A stretch of DNA of 64,000 nucleotides, taken from NCBI RefSeq assembly GCF_000315625.1, contig NW_005434667.1:673061-737060 (forward strand). The letters run 5' to 3'. This document shows, piece after piece, positions 52,001 to 64,000 of the stretch. Every line of letters starts with the position of its first letter. Position 1 is the stretch's first letter. The stretch is from Guillardia theta CCMP2712 (taxonomy: Eukaryota > Cryptophyceae > Pyrenomonadales > Geminigeraceae). Under the pieces are notes generated by a model that was not told where the DNA came from, searched no databases, and saw nothing but the letters and a program-made list of their open reading frames with translations. A program made the position numbers and the translations under genes.

Positions 52001-55000
52001 AAGGAGGGATCTCGAAGGTGCGCAGAACTCCAAGGGAGTTGTTGACAGGCTGGTTGTTCTTGTCCAGCACTCGCCACTCGTACTCTAGGACGGGGCTGGT
52101 GGTCGCGTCACAGGAGGACGGCGAGCCGAAACCGACGAAGGTGACGCTTCTGTAAACAGGGACTTGACTTTGTGTAGAGAGCTGAGAGGTCTGGATGTAG
52201 GAGGATGGCAAGGCGAGCAGCGTCTTGCTGATTGTGATTGTCTTCACGTCGCTGTCTACGTTCATCCAGTTCCTCACGTAGAGCCGAAAGACGTACGAGC
52301 CCGCAGGGTAGGACGCGAAGGCAAGTGAGAGGCTGTTGCAGTAGCAGTTGGTTGAGCTGTTGGTGACCGAGTTGTAGCACGTGGGACTATTGCAGTTAAT
52401 CCCTTGCTGATCATATTCAATCCCCGAAAACTTCTCAACCTGAGCGTTGAGGCTGGTAAGGATGCTCTGCTTGCTCGTAGCCGTCAGGCTATCATCGTTG
52501 ATCACCGACAGGTTGCGGTCGATCGACCAGAAAAACCTGAGCTTCCTCCCAAGGCTTCCATACGACATGCTCGCATCAATCGCAACGTTGTTGCATCGCC
52601 CGACATCGCCGGGGGCAACGTACACAACCACTGGCTTGGTTCCCATCGCCGGCTGCTGAATGGTGATGTTGCCGCTGGCTGTATAGGAGAGTTCGACCCC
52701 GCGCATGATCAGGTTGTTGAGGATCCTTACGGGTTGATGGATCAAGAATCTCGATCCTGATCCTAATACAATCGTCAACGTCTGATTGCTGAGAAACCTG
52801 CACGACACGCCGACCCCATACAGCAGGCTCATGATGCTTGCGGAGCTCAGCGAGGAAGGGAGGGCCTTAATCTCCGAGCTCTGAAGCCCGGAGGTAGGAA
52901 GGAGCAGATCTTTGTACTGCGCGTCGATCACCCTCGTGCAATCGAAATTCCCGCTGAGGCCATTTGCTCTGTCAGTGTCGACGTTGAAGTTGATGTTGAT
53001 CGAGTCAAAGGTGTCCGTCAGGACGGCAGACTGCAGCTGTGGGGCGTCTGCCATGAACGAGTAGGTGACCGATGACTGCGCCTCGTACTCTTGGCCGTTC
53101 AGGGAGATCTCAACAAAGACTGTCTTGCCTAGAGGGACCGTCGGCACATTGCATCTCAGCAGGGTCGAGGTGATGATGAATGACTTGGTGGCTCCTGCGC
53201 CTCCATACCGACAGTACGGTCCTCCGTAATCTGAAACAAGGTTTCTCCCTCGGATTATCGCAACCACTCCCGTAGCGCTCTTGCTCCCAATGCTGCAAGC
53301 AGAATCAGAGCAAGACTAGGAGATGCAAGAAGCAAGAGAAAGAGGGAGGAGGAGGGGTTCGTGGAGCAAGCGGGTACCCAGGAGATGAAAGTGCAGAACG
53401 ATAGTCACCTGGGCACGACGGAGTCGACGACGGGGTTTGCATAGTACGTGTAGAGGATCTTGTTGCTAGTGAAGACTTGCCCGTCGATGGAGACTTCAAG
53501 GGGATACGAGTCGATGGCGTACTGTCGGAAGGTGCCAGGGAGAACTTCGGGAGGGAAGTATTGCTTGTACACAGTAGAGTATTCCTTGGGTTGGATCTGC
53601 GGGATGGGGCAGATGGCGAAGCTCGAGTTCAGGACAGTCCCGACTGTCTGCACGGTAGTGATCTGACACCGGAAGCTGCTGCTGGCCCGAAGGTCCTTGG
53701 CTCGTACGAGGGTCAATCCGCCGCTCTGTGCTGGACCTGCGCTGGGGGAAAGCTGGAAGATGACAGGCTGCGGGAAGAACAAGAAAGACATGTAAAGGAA
53801 GAAGGGGGAGAAGTCCTGCGCGTTTAAAGAGATCGATATCGAGACGAGCTGACTCTGAGAGACGCTCGGAGTGGAACAAGAGGCGCGGGTAGATGAGATG
53901 AGAGTCCCTGCTGTCCTGAGGTCGATGGTGCTCTGATTGCTCCAGAACTTGCAAAAGAGGCTGCCGGAGGTGAAGTTGCTTCCTGTCAGCGTGATCTTGG
54001 TCCCCCCGAGCACCGGGCCGGAGGAGGGCACAGGTTTGCCCGAGAGGGCAGCAATGGGATGGTAGTAGAAGAGAGCGCCAAGAGACTCTTGCGTGAAGTC
54101 GGTGTCGGCTCCGTTGAGAGAGATCTGCACACGGACGCTCGAGATGAAGTTGGGGGGTGAGATGCACAGGATTGCAGTCTCCGAGATGTACTGGACCGGT
54201 TTGACAATGCCAGTCGTTATGGCTGTGCTCTCTACCTGACCGAACTTGCAACGGATGTTCGAGTTTGCGTTGCCGATGAAGCCGACACCGATGATTGTCA
54301 CCCTAGTTCGACCCTCTGCTGGGCCCAGGCTGGGTCTGACGCTGTCAAGTTTTGGCGTTGCGTAGAAGACGTACATGGCAGGGCAATAGCTCTGATATAA
54401 CGGTCCGTAGTTGCCCTGAATGGTGTTGCCTTCATTCAGCGACACGTCAAATTGCGCAAAGTAGGTCTCGGTGGAAGAAGACTTGCTGACACAGACGAGC
54501 TGAGATGTGCTTGTCACGGCATCCACATTTGACAAGGTGGTCGACCCCGTACACCTCCTCTGAGTGGGGTCGCGAAAGCAGCCCTGGCTGTCTCCGACCG
54601 TGTAGATCTCATCTATAGTACATCTGGTGAAGACACAGCGAGTCTTGGACGTCAAGTCAGGTCTAAACCCTGAGCCAAACACCGTCATGCGCGTTTCTCC
54701 GCTGGATTTGCCGGAGGAAGGAAGAAGGGCGTTGACAGTGACGTCGCTGTAGTAGGTGAAGGCAAGGCTGGAGCGGATGGGACATTGGTAAAGGCTGTTG
54801 GTTGAGGGGCAGGCCTGGGATGTCACAGTCAAACAACACGACACACGAGGGGCAACAAGTCAAAGACCTGTATGTATAGGCCGTTCAGCCCGACACGGAC
54901 AGGGTAGAGGACGCTGACGTCACCGGCTCCGATGGAAGGTGAGATGCACCTGACGCTCGTGGTAGTCAAGTAGGTGGCGTCAACTCTACGGAAGCAGGAG

Positions 55001-58000
55001 GTGGAGATTCCTGCAGTGCACTCCTGCACTCCTTCCCCGAAGAAGCAGCTGAGGTAGCTGCCCGACATGAAGAAACCAACTCCGGCGACTGTCACCATGG
55101 TGCCTCCAGCAGAGGGCCCGGCGCCGGGGGAGGCTCCGGTCACGTCGAATTCGCCGTAGTACTGAAACTTGATGGCGAGAGAACTTGTGAAGACTTGCCC
55201 GTCCAGCGCGAGCTCGAAGTTGACCCAGCCGGGGGTAGGCCATGGAGGGCTCTTGCAGTAGAAGACTTGAACGCCGTTGGGGTCGTCGAGGATGGCAGGG
55301 ACGACGATGGACCCTCCGAATCTGCACTTAGACACGCCATTGAGGTTCTTGAAACCATCGCCCCCTATGATGATGGGAGTCTCTCCTATGCGAGGGCCAA
55401 GGTTGGGGGTGATCTGGGTCATGTTTGGCTGGCGAAACCAGAGGAAGGTCTTGGGAGAGCTTGGAGAGAAATCTCTGCCCCCGTTGGAGGAGACTGAGAT
55501 GTTGCTGTCCCCGAGGAACAGCAAGTTCCGGGGTGTCGTGACCTGCACTTCTGCAGTGGAGACGAATGTGCACCTCGCCTGAACCACAAGGTTCGCCGAT
55601 CCCCATCTCACTGCACATCCATCGGTGGAGTTGCGGAAGCCAGCTCCTGAAATCGTGATCGCAGTACCTCCCTCCTGCGGGCTGCCTGCGGGAAGCAGGG
55701 TGTCTCCAGTGTTTGCGATGAGGGTGGGGTGATTGTAGAACTCGAACTTGAGGGTCTGGACGAGAAAGTCAAAGCCGTTGGCTGAGATGTAGAGGTCGAC
55801 AACTTGGGCGACATGGCTGGGAGCGAAGCACATGACGTTGGTGGAGTTGAGGAAGACCAGCGCGACTTTCGTGGTGCCGAACCTGCAGAGAGACTGAGAG
55901 GTGTTGAAGAACCCGGACCCAGTGATGTCGATCCTCGTCCCTCCCTGTGCTGGGCCCGACGTGGGAAAGGTCTTCTGCATGACAGGGTCTTGGAAGAACT
56001 TGAAGCAGAGAGCTGGGGCGATGCTACAATCCTGCTGGGGGGTATAGGTCGATCCATCCAGAGCCATCAGAACCGGGATGGTCAGCTGTATGCTGGAAGC
56101 TGCGAAGGACGGAGTTATGCAGATGATCTTGGATGTGTCGAAGAGGAAGGTAGCAGGAACGACCACGTTTGAAAACTTGCAACGGAGGGTGTTGGTGAAG
56201 TTCATGTTCGTAGCGCGAATATAGAGGGTTGTGCCTCCCTTGATCGACCCAAAGGTCGGAGAGATGTCTAGGATTTGAGTGGCTTCGAGGAACTTGAACT
56301 GAAGGTTTGACTGGATGTAAGTCTTGTTGTCCCATGACAGGCTGATTGGCAGTGACTTGCCGAAATGACATGAGCTGCATGGTGGGCTCTTGAAGGTCAG
56401 CGAAGTGGAGGAGTTGAAGACAGCGAAAGTACACGAGGAGAGGCCGCAGGCATCAGTGCTGGACCCGATCCTGACGAAGAGGAAGTTGTCGATGAAGTTG
56501 GAGCCTGTTATCGTCGCAAGCACTCCTCCACGGTAGTCAGCTCCATCGGGGGTGACGACGAGAGAGGACGGGAAATCGTAGAGATAGATCAGCCTCGTGA
56601 GCGAGTACTCCTTGCCATTCACTGAGACCTGTACTGTCAGACCTGCTGGCCTCGCCCCGAAGCTGGCGGGAACCGTGAACGTCAATTGATCTGAGCAGGA
56701 GGAGGAGGAGCAAGGGGTCCCCTGAACCGCCACGTTGCCTCCGAGCATGACGGTGAAGCTGTACTGGCTGGCAGGATATCTCATGCAGTCGGAGATCGTC
56801 GACCCATTCATGGCGCGCGTGCAGCCTGGAAGGTTCCTGCCGATGATGGTGGCGACGAAGCTGTTGGACGCGAACGCCTGAGAAGGGATGACTCGCAGGA
56901 TCTCCGGGCCGACGCTGCAGTCAGTGCCCGAGAAGCCAAGGCTGCACTTGCAGAAGAGCCCCGACGCGTCGCAGGCTCCCGACCCTGCGATGGCTCCGCC
57001 ACAGTTGAGCGGGCACAGGGCGGATGTGAGAGTGAAGACGTTAAGGCTGCTGGTCGTGGTGCTCAGGATATCATTCTCAATGTTGGAGGCGAGGACAGTG
57101 ATCTTCTGCTGTGACGTCGACAGGGTGCTGGTCAGTGTGAAGACGATCTGGTTCTCGTTCACAAACGTGGCCGATTCGCAGACCACTGAGCCTCCTGTGC
57201 ATCTCACGAAGAGGCTGCTGACGTTGACGAAGTTGGCTCCATAGATAGTCACTCGTTGCGGGGCGGTGGAGGAGCCGCTGAGTGGAGCAAGGGAGAACAT
57301 CTGGACGGGATCGTAGTACCAGAACTTTTGAGAGGACAAGCTCGTGTCACTGAATTGTTGGCCGTTGAGAGAGAACTGAACAAAGCAGAGCCCGCGTGTT
57401 GGGAACTCTTGGGTCGGAGAACGGAGCAGGTAGTTGCCGTTGCTGCTTCTGGTCGAGCTAGTGACGCATCTGAGCTGATTGTTGACCACAGTCGCGACCG
57501 ATACCAGAACGATTCCTTCCCTGGCCAGCCTCTCCGCCTCAGGGGGGAAGCTGGGGATCAAGGAGCATTTCAGGTTGTCGAGGGAAGGAAGCGTTTGCGA
57601 CAGAGCGATAGCGATGGTTGTCAAACCTCTGTTTGGACCGGCACAAGGCGTCAACGATGCGACTTCAGGCTGCAAGTATGCAAGGTATTGACAGATTGGT
57701 AAAGCGCAGTTAATGGCGTAGTCCTGAAGGTTCAGCGTCAACGCCAAGGCATACATCTTCTGGCCAGCTGCTGGACTGAGACACACGATCGCGGTCGAGC
57801 TGACAAATGTCGAGCTTTGTGAGAGGAGGGCGAGATCGAAGCTGCACGCCAAGTACTCGCTGGGATAGAAGCCCATCCCGTTGACTGTGATGGAAGTCCC
57901 GCCGTTGGCAGGGCCGAGCGAAGGACTGATCTTGCTTATCATGGGCAGCTGGTAGTACAGGAAGACTGAAGACTTGGTGAAATGGTCATAAGAATAGGGT

Positions 58001-61000
58001 TGAAACACAAGGCTGTTGCAGTCAACTCCGAGGAGACAGATCCCAAAGGAAACATTCTGAAACTGAGATGTGATGGTATATCGAGGAGCGATGCAGATGA
58101 TTGCTTGGGTGAGAGAATCAAATTTCACAGCGCTAGTCTGATTGGCAAACGTTGGGCTCAACACTATGTTTCCGAATCTGCACCTTATTTTGGCATATTG
58201 AGCGAATTGCTCTATCAACGCAAAGTTGAGCCCAGTCACTGTGACTTGAGCACCTCCCTGGAACAAACCGAGGGTAGGACGGGAAGAAACTGTCCAGTAG
58301 ACGATGAGAGCATCCTGCTTCACACTGTTGTCGATGTTGAGGAAGAAGGATGTGTCGAAGGGACCTGAGCCAGCGTTGTACGTGATCCCAAAGCTCGTGG
58401 CGAGAGGCATCGAGTCACCAGCCCGAAGGTTGATGGATACGCATATCACTGTGGTCTCCGAGACGAAGACGGGAGAGTCAAACCTCCTCGTCACGCCGTC
58501 CGCAGCCTTGTCCCCCAACTCTGAGGTAGTCAAACTGTTGAATTGACACCTCAACGTGTTTTCGTTGAGGAATCCGGATCCTGTCACCGTGACCTGCCCT
58601 CCTCCGTCCCCCGCTATGATCGATGGGAACAAGCTGTAGATCACGGGAAGCTCGCAGAACTTGAAGATGAAGGCGCAGTTTGCAGTGTTGCCGTTGTCAC
58701 ACTTGGGAGCGCTGATGTCATAGATGTCTCCTGTCGCAGGGTTCAGCGGATAGTATCGATTCCCGTTAAAACTGAACGAGACGGTTGTCAACATGGGTTG
58801 AACAGAAAGAATATCTGTCCGTAGGGAAACTGCGTTTGGAGTGACGCACAGCAACCAGTTTGGGTTGCAGACCCCTGAAGCATCAGGCAGGCAGGCAGCA
58901 GGGACTGTGATGGACTTGCTACCGATCCTGAACTTGCACAGGAGGACGGAGGCGCAGGTTCCGCAGTCATTCCACGTGGAACAGTCTAGGCAGGGATCGT
59001 AGAAGCCGCTCACACTGACAGAGATGGTGGTTCCTCCCTGGAAGGATCCGATGGAGGGAGAGATGCCGAGGATCGTTGGCGTCTGGAAGTAGTTGAACTT
59101 CTCCACGTTGGCCTTGGTATAGTCGATGCCGTTGAGGGCGATGTCAAAAGGCACAGAAACGCCGCAGCGGGGGCAAGGGAGCATCGAGTCCAGGCTGCCC
59201 TGGTATGGAGGAGAGACGCAAAGGACGCTCGCATCCTGAGCTTGAAACGTTCCGATCGTTACGACTGTGTCAAACTTGCAGAGGATCGGAAGGTGCTTGA
59301 AGCCAGCTGGGAGAACGGAGGTGTCTCGTTGCGAGAACCCAACCCCTCGCACAGTGATGGGCGTTCCTCCGACCAAGGGACCGAGGCGCAGGCTGAGAGA
59401 GGTGATCTTGACGTTGATGTAGGTGAAAGTGGTGGAGCTGCTGGTTTGAGAGAGAGATGAAGTACAAGAGGTGGCGCCAATGTCGATGATACAAGGATTC
59501 AGGCTGATCTGTACCTTGACAGTGTTGGGATAGTTGGAGTTCACCGGGGGCCCCGGGGGTACTGTGCATGCGAACGTCGACCCGTCAAAGGGGAACTGAA
59601 TCATCCTCCATGTCTGCAAGGAAGACTTGATGAGAACCGGCCCGTCGACCCACGGGAGGTAAAAGATGCAGTAGTAGTCATACTTGAAACCTTGGAAGAC
59701 TATCTCCTTGTTCAGCCCCTGGAACAGGTTGAAGCCGTACACGTTGATCACCGTTTGCTGGTCTTGTAGGGGGCCGAAACTAGGGGAGATGTAGCTCAGC
59801 CCGTAGTAGCGGAAGAAGGGGTCAGCTGTAAACTGGATCCATGTGTTCCCGAGGTTGGTGGATACATAGAGGAGGACGGCAGCATTCGCAGTGCTGTCCA
59901 AACCAAGAGCACTGAGGGGAGGGACGGTACAGAACAGGAGCCCTTCTCTGGAATCTAGCGAAGCAGTAGAAGTGAGATTGACGTACTTGGTGTCATAACT
60001 TCCCTGCACCATGTACGTGCCGAACTTGCACCTCACGTCCAGGACATACTGGAGGTTCGAGCCCAAGAACGTGATCGTCGTCCCTCCGACTGCTGGGGCC
60101 GTTGGCCACCTGATGTTGCTGATGCTCCCGATACCGTGAAAGAGGAACTGAATGCGCGAGTCCTGCTGGGTGAAGGATATCCCGTCCAGCGTGAAGGCGA
60201 AGAAGACCACGACTTGCTGCGAGGAAGAGCTCCAGGCTATCTGAGGAGTTACGCATGTTGCGTATGGCACGTTGGGAGGAAGAGGTTGGTTGAGGGTAGC
60301 AGGGACTATGTAGTTTCCAAACTTGCACTGCATTGTATCGGCGTTGATGAATCCTGTTCCTCGCACAGTGACAAGAGTTCCTCCTGTCCACACAGAGAAG
60401 GACGGGGTTAAGCTCTGTCCGTCTGTCCTCAGCTGGACTTGAGGAAGAGTTTCGGAGCAGTTTTGCCCGTAGAATCCCAAGGAAAGCTTGCAGATGCAGG
60501 TTCCGTTCACGCACTCTCCCTGCGGGAAGGAGCAGTTGAGCGGACACGCTATCATCGAGCAGTCCGCTCCTCCCCATCCGAAGAAGCAGGAGCACAAGGA
60601 TACCGAGTAGTTGGTGCTGTACTGGTAGCCCAGCTCTCCCTGGTTGTTGAGGTACTCAATGCCTGGCGAGCCGAGGCAGACTCCCCTCCCGCTGCAGTTG
60701 TTGGGACAAGCAGAGATTCCGCAGTCGATTCCTGTGTAGCCGATGTCGCAGAGGCAGCCCTTCCCTCCCACGCATGTCCCCCTGTACTTACAGTTGTTGG
60801 GGCATGAAGCCTGGGAGCAGTCTGGCCCCCCCCAGAACCTGTGGCACTTGCAGTTCCCGTCCTGATCGCATGCCCCATGATCCGAGCAGTTGTTCGGACA
60901 CTCTCGCAAGTCGCATGCGCCTCCAAACCACCCCTCATCACACCTGCAGACAAGGGATCCTTGTACAAAGTCTGTCGGAGCCATCCCATCTTGACTCGTC

Positions 61001-64000
61001 AGGAAGTCTGCAGTCGGAACTCCAATGTAGTCAACGACGCAAGCTCCATGGCCCGAGCAGCGCTTGGGGCAGAATCCTTCGTAAGGACCCTGGCTGCAGT
61101 CATCTCCGATGTATCGCTCGAAGCACGAGCAGGTGCCATTGATGCAGATCCCGTTGTTGGAGCAGGAGGAGGGGCAAATCTTGATCTCACAACCCGCGCC
61201 TTCCCACATTGGGTCGCAGGAACAATTGCCATACCTACAAGCGCCATGTCCAGAGCAGTTGATCCCGTTGATGAAACCCGGGCATGAGGCAACCAGCGAG
61301 CAATCTACTCCATCGAAACCAGCGTCACAAGAGCAGACCCCGTAGCTGCATGTTCCCCTCCCCGAGCACTCGTTGGGACACCCTCTCGGCGTTGAGCAGT
61401 CGCTTCCTGTCCACTCGAAGTCGCAGGTGCAAACTCCATTCAGGCAGCTCCCATGGCCCGAGCAGTTGAGGGGACAGGAGGAGTAAGAGCTTGAGTTGAC
61501 ACTGCAGTCTTGCCCTGTCCAACCGCTGTCGCAGACACAAGTTTGATTCACGCAAGCTCCACGTGAGCTGCAGTTGTTCATGCACACTGTTGGAGGGGGC
61601 GGGGGAGTTGAACGGACGGAGCAATCAGTACCTTCGAACCCCAGGTCGCACATACAAGAGTAACTGACAGCAAAAGGGTTGGCGTCATTAGAAGAGACAT
61701 TACAGAAGCCATGGCTCGAGCAGTTATTCAGACACCCGTGAACAGAAGAATCGTTCATCCATGTCACATCCATCGAGCAGTTTTCTCCCAACCAACCGAA
61801 GTCGCAGACACAACTGCCGTTCGCACAGACACCATGGCCGGAGCAGTTGTTGCTCTGCAATGCTCCATCCAGCCACTGCCAGCAAAAACTTGCGTTGAGA
61901 TTCAGAGATTGATGCTCACAAGAGATCCCAGCATAACCAGGATCGCACAGACAAGTTCCATTCAGACAGGTCCCATGACCAGAGCAGTTGTGACTCTCCG
62001 AGCAGACCGATCCCCCGTACACATCACACTGACTTCCCGTCCACTGTGCATCACATAGACAACTTTGCGTTGAGTTGAGGCCAGGGACGCAGGTTCCGTG
62101 CCCTCCGCAGTCGAGCGCACAAGAGGCATTCGCATTGACGGAGCAATCCACGCCACCCCACCCGCTATCGCACACGCAGACAGCAGTAGAAACGTTGGTA
62201 GTGCAAACCCCGTGTCCTGAGCAGTCTCTAACGCACCCAGTGACGCTGCAGTCCCCGCCTACCCATCCAAGATCGCAGAGACAGACCCCTACCCGACCCT
62301 CGAGACCTATCTGATGCTGGTAAGACAGCGAGGACGCGTGCTCGTCGAACAGCGGAAGACCGAGAGACGTCGCTGGTACACCCGTGAAGCAGCCAAGGAC
62401 ATAATTCCAGTTCGTCTCGATCGCTTCGACCCCATCGATCACGAACGTGTATGGCAGACTGGAGTCGACTTGCACCGCTGTGCGGACATGGTAACGATAC
62501 GTCCCATCCGCGAGCTGGCGACCATTGCAAACATCGAGTTGGACATCGACGTCCTGCTTTGACCCTGCAAGAGGCCCGTAGATAGGGTATCCGTCCAGCG
62601 CGTAGCCCAGCAGGGTCTCCTGGTTCACCTTGGTGTTGCAGCCAAACAAGGGATGGTGATAGTGCCACATGCCGGTGGAGGAGGCGTGGCCGTAGCAAGG
62701 GACAGCATTGAGCCCTTCCATCGCGTTGCTTCCATCAGTGAGCAGTGGCCCGAAGATAGGGATCCCATTCAGAGCCACTGCAATCATACCATACTTGGGG
62801 AGAGCGAATCTTTTGCCAATGTTTCTTGGGACTGAATGAAGAACGAACCTCCAGCTGAAATCGCAAAGGGGCATGCTTGCACTCGACGCCACAAAGTGGT
62901 TGGGAATTCCGTTCGATATGATCTGACGCCTGTCTGCTGAGTCCAGGATCTCAACATTGCTCTGGTGCAGACTTGGTATTCCAAATAAATCTCGCTCGCA
63001 ATTGTCCACCATGTCCATCTTGCTCTTATACCTTGCATTGTGTAAAGACTGATCGTCGAAGATCCAAATATCAGGAAGGAGATCCGATCCGGACCAAAAC
63101 ACGTTTGCTGCACTGTCGAGACAGGTACCATGTCCGGAGCAGTTGTGCTGTTGCCCTAGCCCGCAAGAGATTGCCGGGAGCGAACAGTCAATAGCATAGT
63201 AGCCAGGGTCGCACTCGCAGGTTCTGTTATTCGTACAAATCCCATGAGCAGAGCAATTGTTGAAACATTGCGAGCTCTCACATCCTAAGCCGGAGAATCC
63301 AAAATCACAGGCACATGTTGCATTCGTGCACAAACCATGGCCACTGCAATTGAATGGACAGTCAACAGGCGAGGTGCAATCTACCCCACTCCATCCGAGA
63401 TCACATATGCATGTTCCGTTTTGACAGCTCCCCCTGCCCGAGCAAGATCCTGCACAAGTGCTGCTCGCAACAAAGATCTCACAACCTATTCCAGTCCATT
63501 GAATGTCGCAAGAGCAAGTCCCATTATTACAGGAGCCATGACCACTGCATGAATTGTAACATGACATAGTGTTACAATCCACACCTTCATAGCCGTTTTG
63601 ACAAGTACAGACTCCATCAGAGCAAGTGCCATGGCCAGAGCAATTGTTATAGCACATCTGATTCGAACAATCGCTTCCAGACCAGCCCAAGTCACAATTA
63701 CATTGCCCTGTACTTGAGTCGCAAATCCCATGTTGAGAACAGTTGTTGAGACACAAAGCTAAGGAACAATCTGGCCCAGTAAACCAGAGATCACATACAC
63801 AAATCCCATCTGCATTTGGAAGGCCTACATGACAACAAAACATCAGCATATGAAGCAGCAAGCAAGTTTTATCTACCATGATTTGAGCACTTTTGTGCAG
63901 CGTCGATCACTTCGCATCCTAACCCCAGATATCCCTTGTCACAAGTACAGATTCCCCCAGGGAGACACAAACCATGACCGCTACAATTCCCTGACCCCAG
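46362..64000 (-). CDS. Giant secreted/surface protein: EGF, YHYH, IPT/TIG, REJ, GPS-like, CGxCGGD repeats (5' partial)
   Basis: The 5' end lies beyond the window. Exons traced: 63877->64000, 54868-63824, 53409-54814, 49515-53292, 49332-49457, 49066-49263, 48757-48879 and about seven more to the stop at 46362; most junctions checked keep phase. The part seen exceeds 5000 residues. Order: about 22 EGF/tenascin-type repeats (CSGHGTC...CDLGWSG pattern) with a YHYH domain inside the seventh; about 22 IPT/TIG repeats ([20 protein letters not shown] type, most ending CKFG-like) with one EGF among them; a polycystin-type REJ region ([31 protein letters not shown]); a GPS-like CxW...W...GC...CxC motif; then [18 protein letters not shown] repeats. 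It has many NxS/T sites and no clear membrane helix. Adhesion or cell-coat function is inferred. It converges on the DnaJ gene, 74 bp apart. Confidence 0.85.
47050..47662. repeat. Hexamer satellite (CTCCTA/CTCCTG) filling an intron
   Basis: About 600 bp of CTCCTA, CTCCTG and CTCCTC hexamers (AGGAGT, AGGAGC on the gene strand) form the intron between two Cys-rich exons of the giant gene. The donor itself reads GTAGGAGTAGGA, so it belongs to the repeat. The long poly-Leu/poly-Ser frames here are artefacts. Confidence 0.92.
48925..49030. repeat. Compound tetramer microsatellite (GACT)n(GGCT)n
   Basis: GAGT, GACT and then GGCT tetramers run in blocks in the intron between exons 48757-48879 and 49066-49263 of the giant gene. 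Confidence 0.93.
49700..49830 (-). other. GPS-like motif in giant gene
   Basis: [17 protein letters not shown] followed, after about 15 residues, by [13 protein letters not shown] matches the Cys and Trp layout of the GPCR-proteolysis site that follows REJ/GAIN regions in polycystins and adhesion receptors. The His-Leu-Ser/Thr cleavage tripeptide after CxCN is replaced by Gln-Thr-Val, so self-cleavage is unlikely. Confidence 0.6.
62270..63140 (-). other. YHYH domain inserted within an EGF repeat
   Basis: The EGF repeat begins [15 protein letters not shown] and is broken by about 290 residues carrying [46 protein letters not shown] and NYVLGCF, the signature of YHYH-domain proteins. It then resumes as [14 protein letters not shown]. 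Frame is continuous through both junctions. Confidence 0.82.

Overview
This window is nuclear DNA of a microbial eukaryote. Genes lie on both strands and are dense. Most are split by many short GT-AG introns (about 40-200 nt), often with C/T-rich 3' ends and microsatellites inside them, so the exon chains below were rebuilt by hand from splice signals, reading phase and family alignment. Two genes (44609-46287 and 41458-43839) start with a secretory signal peptide whose predicted cleavage site is followed at once by Phe, then a Ser/Arg-rich stretch. That is the bipartite plastid-targeting signal of algae with red-derived complex plastids. Together with a Fanzor-type nuclease remnant and the gene content, it points to a cryptophyte such as Guillardia theta. 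The species is an inference. One 100-N assembly gap lies at 22322-22421.

Layout, left to right: end of a UBL5/Hub1-like gene (-, 1-~260); secreted protein with a SAP-like C-terminus (-, 306-1802); PDE12-like phosphodiesterase (+) running into a YrdC-like gene (+, to 6131), which overlaps tail to tail an alpha/beta hydrolase (-, 6112-7453); WDR5 (+); signal-peptide ankyrin protein (-, 9798-10794); CID-domain RPRD1/Rtt103-like protein (+, 11354-13483); mitochondrial-type phospholipid scramblase carrying a WW domain (-, 13903-15935); a 1373-residue protein with coiled coil, degenerate RasGAP and five PDZ domains (+, 16615-21229); guanylate kinase (-); a helix-turn-helix protein (+, 22712-23956); a basic low-complexity protein (+, 24503-25372); a tandem formin with two FH1-FH2 modules (-, 25385-30862); a Fanzor C-terminal remnant (-, 31853-32240) next to a paralogue of the helix-turn-helix gene (+, 32383-33114); a TPR protein (+, 34619-36373); a repeat-rich, gene-poor stretch (36374-38712); a second ankyrin protein (-, 38713-41107); a plastid-targeted PPR-EngB GTPase fusion (+, 41458-43839); a plastid DnaJ (+, 44609-46287); and a giant secreted or surface protein (-, 46362 to beyond 64000) with EGF, YHYH, IPT/TIG, REJ, GPS-like and CGxCGGD repeats.

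There are no operons and no obvious shared pathway. Several products act on RNA or chromatin (PDE12, YrdC-like, WDR5, CID protein, UBL5), two serve the plastid (EngB fusion, DnaJ), and two organise signalling or actin (PDZ/RasGAP-like scaffold,  tandem formin). Three unrelated repeat-domain proteins share a signal peptide followed by an LRGG motif. The most novel items are the tandem formin with an embedded F-box, the domain order of the giant protein, the PDZ/pseudo-RasGAP scaffold, the PPR-EngB fusion, the WW-containing scramblase and the two-member VRDIW helix-turn-helix family beside a Fanzor remnant.
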